8,048 bases of DNA, taken from positions 1-8,048 of the forward strand of contig JAFZQQ010000132.1 in assembly GCA_017620315.1 (NCBI GenBank). The letters run 5' to 3'. Of this stretch, positions 6,236 through 8,048 are shown one piece after another; within the stretch, counting starts at the first letter, position 1, and every line of letters begins with the position of its first letter. The notes below the pieces were generated by a model. That model was not told where the DNA came from and did no database searches. It saw only the letters and a list, made by a program, of their open reading frames with translations. Source of the DNA: Oscillospiraceae bacterium (lineage in GTDB: Bacteria > Bacillota > Clostridia > Oscillospirales > Oscillospiraceae). Position numbers and translations under genes: made by a program.

Positions 6236-8048
6236 AGGCGATAAAAAGGCTTTCCGCATGGCTCCACGATTCAAACGTGGACTCTACCGAGCGCGTTTTT
6301 GTGCTTCTGACGGTCATTGCCGAGATCGGCGTCACCATAGCCATGCTCGGCGACGCCTTAAGCAACGAGAGCTTTTTTGAGACAGCGGTGCTCATCTTTG
6401 TTGTCATTCTTGTCCCTGTTGCGACGCTGCTCGGCGTCAGACACAGAAAGATCCAGGTTTCGATCCATATCATCATATTGAGCCTTGTCTTTATCATCCT
6501 TCCGGTCGTCTTCTTCTTCGGCGGCGGCGTGGAGGGCGGCAGCGTGGTCTGGATCGTCTTTTCCTTCCTCTATGTCGGGCTTGTGCTTCGCGGCGTGTGG
6601 CGCACGGCCATGCTGGTTTCGCTGACGGTGCTTTCCTTTGTCGGGTTTCTGCTCGAATATCTGCACCCCGAGCTGGTCGTCCAGCACACGCGCAAGATGT
6701 TCTATATCGACTCCTACATTTCGCTTATCGTCGTCGGCATGGTCATCTTTGTCATGGTCTGGTTCCAGAACAGGCTCTTTCAGGAGGAAAACCGCCGCGC
6801 CAGGGAAGAGACGCTGAAGGCGGAGGAGCTCAACCGCGCGCAGAACCGGTTCTTTTCCAGCATGAGCCACGAGATACGCACGCCGATCAATTCGATACTG
6901 GGCCTCAACGAGCTGATTTTGCGTCAGGAGGACGCCTCTGACGAAATCATCCGTGACGCGAACAATATCAACGGCGCGGGCAAGATGCTGCTCTCGCTTA
7001 TCAATGATATCCTTGATTTCTCCAAGATCGAGGCGGGCAGCATGGACATCGTGCCCGTGGAGTACCGCGTCGGAGATATGATGTCTGAAATCGTGAACAT
7101 GGTGTGGCTCCGCGCGAGCGAAAAGGGGCTCAAGTTCAACGTCGATATCGATCCGCAGGTGCCGTCTGTGCTCTTCGGCGATGAGGTGCGCATCAAACAG
7201 ATACTCATAAATCTTCTCAACAACGCCGTCAAGTATACGCAGTCCGGTTCTGTCGGGCTGCACATCGAAAGCGAGGATACGGGCGACAACAGCGTGCTGC
7301 TCACCATCTCCGTCACCGACACCGGGATCGGGATCAAGCAGGAAAATCTTCCCTATCTGTTCGACGCCTTCCGCCGCGAGGATCAGGAGAAAAACCGCTA
7401 TATCGAGGGCACCGGGCTGGGGCTTTCGATCGTCAGGCAGCTTGTCGATCTGATGGGCGGAACGGTCACCGTCAACAGCGTCTACACGCAGGGCTCGACC
7501 TTTACCGTCAGCCTGAAGCAGGGCGTCGTCATCACAAAGGCTGTCGGAGACATCAGCATCACCAGCTCCGGCGGCACGGCGCGCCACAGGCATGAGCATC
7601 GCTTCAGCGCACCTGACGCAAAGGTGCTGATAGTTGACGACAACGAGATGAACCTTGAGGTGGAGAAAAAGCTTCTCGGCGACACGGAGATGAGGGTCGA
7701 CACCGCGATGAGCGGCGCGGAGGCGCTGGATATGGCGCTGCGCGCCCGCTATGACGTCATATTGATGGATCACCTTATGCCGGAGATGGACGGCATAGAG
7801 TGCCTTGAGCGGCTCAGAGTGCAAACAGGAGGCCTGAACAAGAACGTCCCCGTCGTCGTGCTCACCGCGAACGCGGGCAGCAAGAACCGCGAGCTTTACA
7901 ACGCCGCGGGCTTCGACGGATACCTTGTAAAACCGGTATCGGGTGTCCAGCTTGAGGATATGCTGCTTCGGCATCTGCCCGCGGAGAAGGTCTTCCGTAC
8001 AGACGGAAGCGATATGACCGGCGAGGAAATGAGAACCGCCAAGGGCTA
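6232..8048 (+). CDS. Membrane hybrid sensor histidine kinase (3' partial)
   Basis: The frame is open from GTG 6232 to the window edge: 605 codons with no stop, so the C-terminus is missing. Six hydrophobic segments (about residues 22-40, 49-67, 76-96, 105-119, 125-141 and 162-178) form the sensor. After the third comes FFFGGGVEGGS, similar to a Gly-rich motif I recall from 6-TM sensors of clostridial kinases. A charged helix (179-205) leads to HisKA with His213 in SHEIRTP. HATPase motifs are the N box (Asn331 in LLNNAVKYT), DTGIG (363-367) and GTGLGL (393-398). A receiver follows with Asp469/Asp470, acceptor Asp513 in MDHLMPEMDG, Thr545 and Lys567. All key residues are present. About 25 residues lie past the receiver and the frame continues, so a further domain such as HPt may lie outside. 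The GTG overlaps the upstream TGA, so the two kinases are co-transcribed and probably translationally coupled. Confidence 0.92.
   Translation, partial: MKAIKRLSAWLHDSNVDSTERVFVLLTVIAEIGVTIAMLGDALSNESFFETAVLIFVVILVPVATLLGVRHRKIQVSIHIIILSLVFIILPVVFFFGGGVEGGSVVWIVFSFLYVGLVLRGVWRTAMLVSLTVLSFVGFLLEYLHPELVVQHTRKMFYIDSYISLIVVGMVIFVMVWFQNRLFQEENRRAREETLKAEELNRAQNRFFSSMSHEIRTPINSILGLNELILRQEDASDEIIRDANNINGAGKMLLSLINDILDFSKIEAGSMDIVPVEYRVGDMMSEIVNMVWLRASEKGLKFNVDIDPQVPSVLFGDEVRIKQILINLLNNAVKYTQSGSVGLHIESEDTGDNSVLLTISVTDTGIGIKQENLPYLFDAFRREDQEKNRYIEGTGLGLSIVRQLVDLMGGTVTVNSVYTQGSTFTVSLKQGVVITKAVGDISITSSGGTARHRHEHRFSAPDAKVLIVDDNEMNLEVEKKLLGDTEMRVDTAMSGAEALDMALRARYDVILMDHLMPEMDGIECLERLRVQTGGLNKNVPVVVLTANAGSKNRELYNAAGFDGYLVKPVSGVQLEDMLLRHLPAEKVFRTDGSDMTGEEMRTAKG

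Noticed and set aside
4589..6274. 561-codon open frame on the - strand across the first kinase gene
   Set aside because: It is antisense to intact HisKA, HATPase and receiver motifs; the predicted protein is His/Val/Arg-rich and shows no domain.
6358..7974. 538-codon open frame on the - strand across the second kinase gene
   Set aside because: The + strand here encodes an uninterrupted hybrid kinase from GTG 6232 with every catalytic motif; the antisense product is Asp/His/Arg-rich and unrecognisable.
1..8048. Phage, transposon, CRISPR or toxin-antitoxin content
   Set aside because: No transposase or integrase motifs, terminal inverted repeats, direct-repeat arrays or toxin-antitoxin-like gene pairs were found; the genes look like ordinary chromosomal ones with even composition.

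Overview
The window looks like chromosomal DNA from a fairly GC-rich (about 60% by eye) anaerobic Firmicute, probably an uncultured gut Clostridia/Oscillospiraceae-type organism. That placement is an inference from strong AGGAGG-type ribosome sites, sigma-A-like promoters with 17-nt spacers, T-tailed intrinsic terminators, and protein styles familiar from Clostridia. No mobile element, CRISPR array, tRNA or rRNA was seen. Coding density is high and no gene-free stretch exceeds 300 bases.

Layout. (1) 1-795, + strand: the C-terminal two-thirds of a PLP-dependent class I/II aminotransferase, cut by the left edge and closed by a perfect-stem terminator at 816-849. (2) 851-3568, + strand: a promoter followed by two overlapping genes, a MoxR/NorQ-type AAA+ ATPase and a NorD/CobT-like von Willebrand factor A (VWA) protein. 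They end at a hairpin (3569-3600) that can serve both strands. (3) 3618-3956, - strand: a small soluble protein of unknown function with its own very good promoter and ribosome site. (4) 4076-8048, + strand: a promoter followed by two overlapping genes for membrane-bound hybrid sensor histidine kinases. The second runs off the right edge; its frame is open from a GTG at 6232 to the last base.

How the genes work together. The AAA+ and VWA genes share an ATGA stop/start overlap and match the known pairing in which a ring ATPase and a MIDAS-bearing VWA partner remodel or metallate a client protein. The usual clients of the best-matching branch (nitric oxide reductase, RuBisCO) are not in view, so the client is unknown. 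The two kinases share a GTGA overlap and a similar plan (six predicted membrane segments, HisKA, HATPase, receiver), so they are probably made together and may form one phosphorelay. The first has an extra receiver-like domain that seems to have lost its phospho-acceptor. No DNA-binding response regulator is visible.

The most interesting points are the client-less AAA+/VWA pair with its unusual Walker A and MIDAS residues, the tandem hybrid kinases with a probable pseudo-receiver, and the compact divergent promoter region between the small orphan gene and the kinase operon. I see nothing that amounts to a clear new defence or mobile system.
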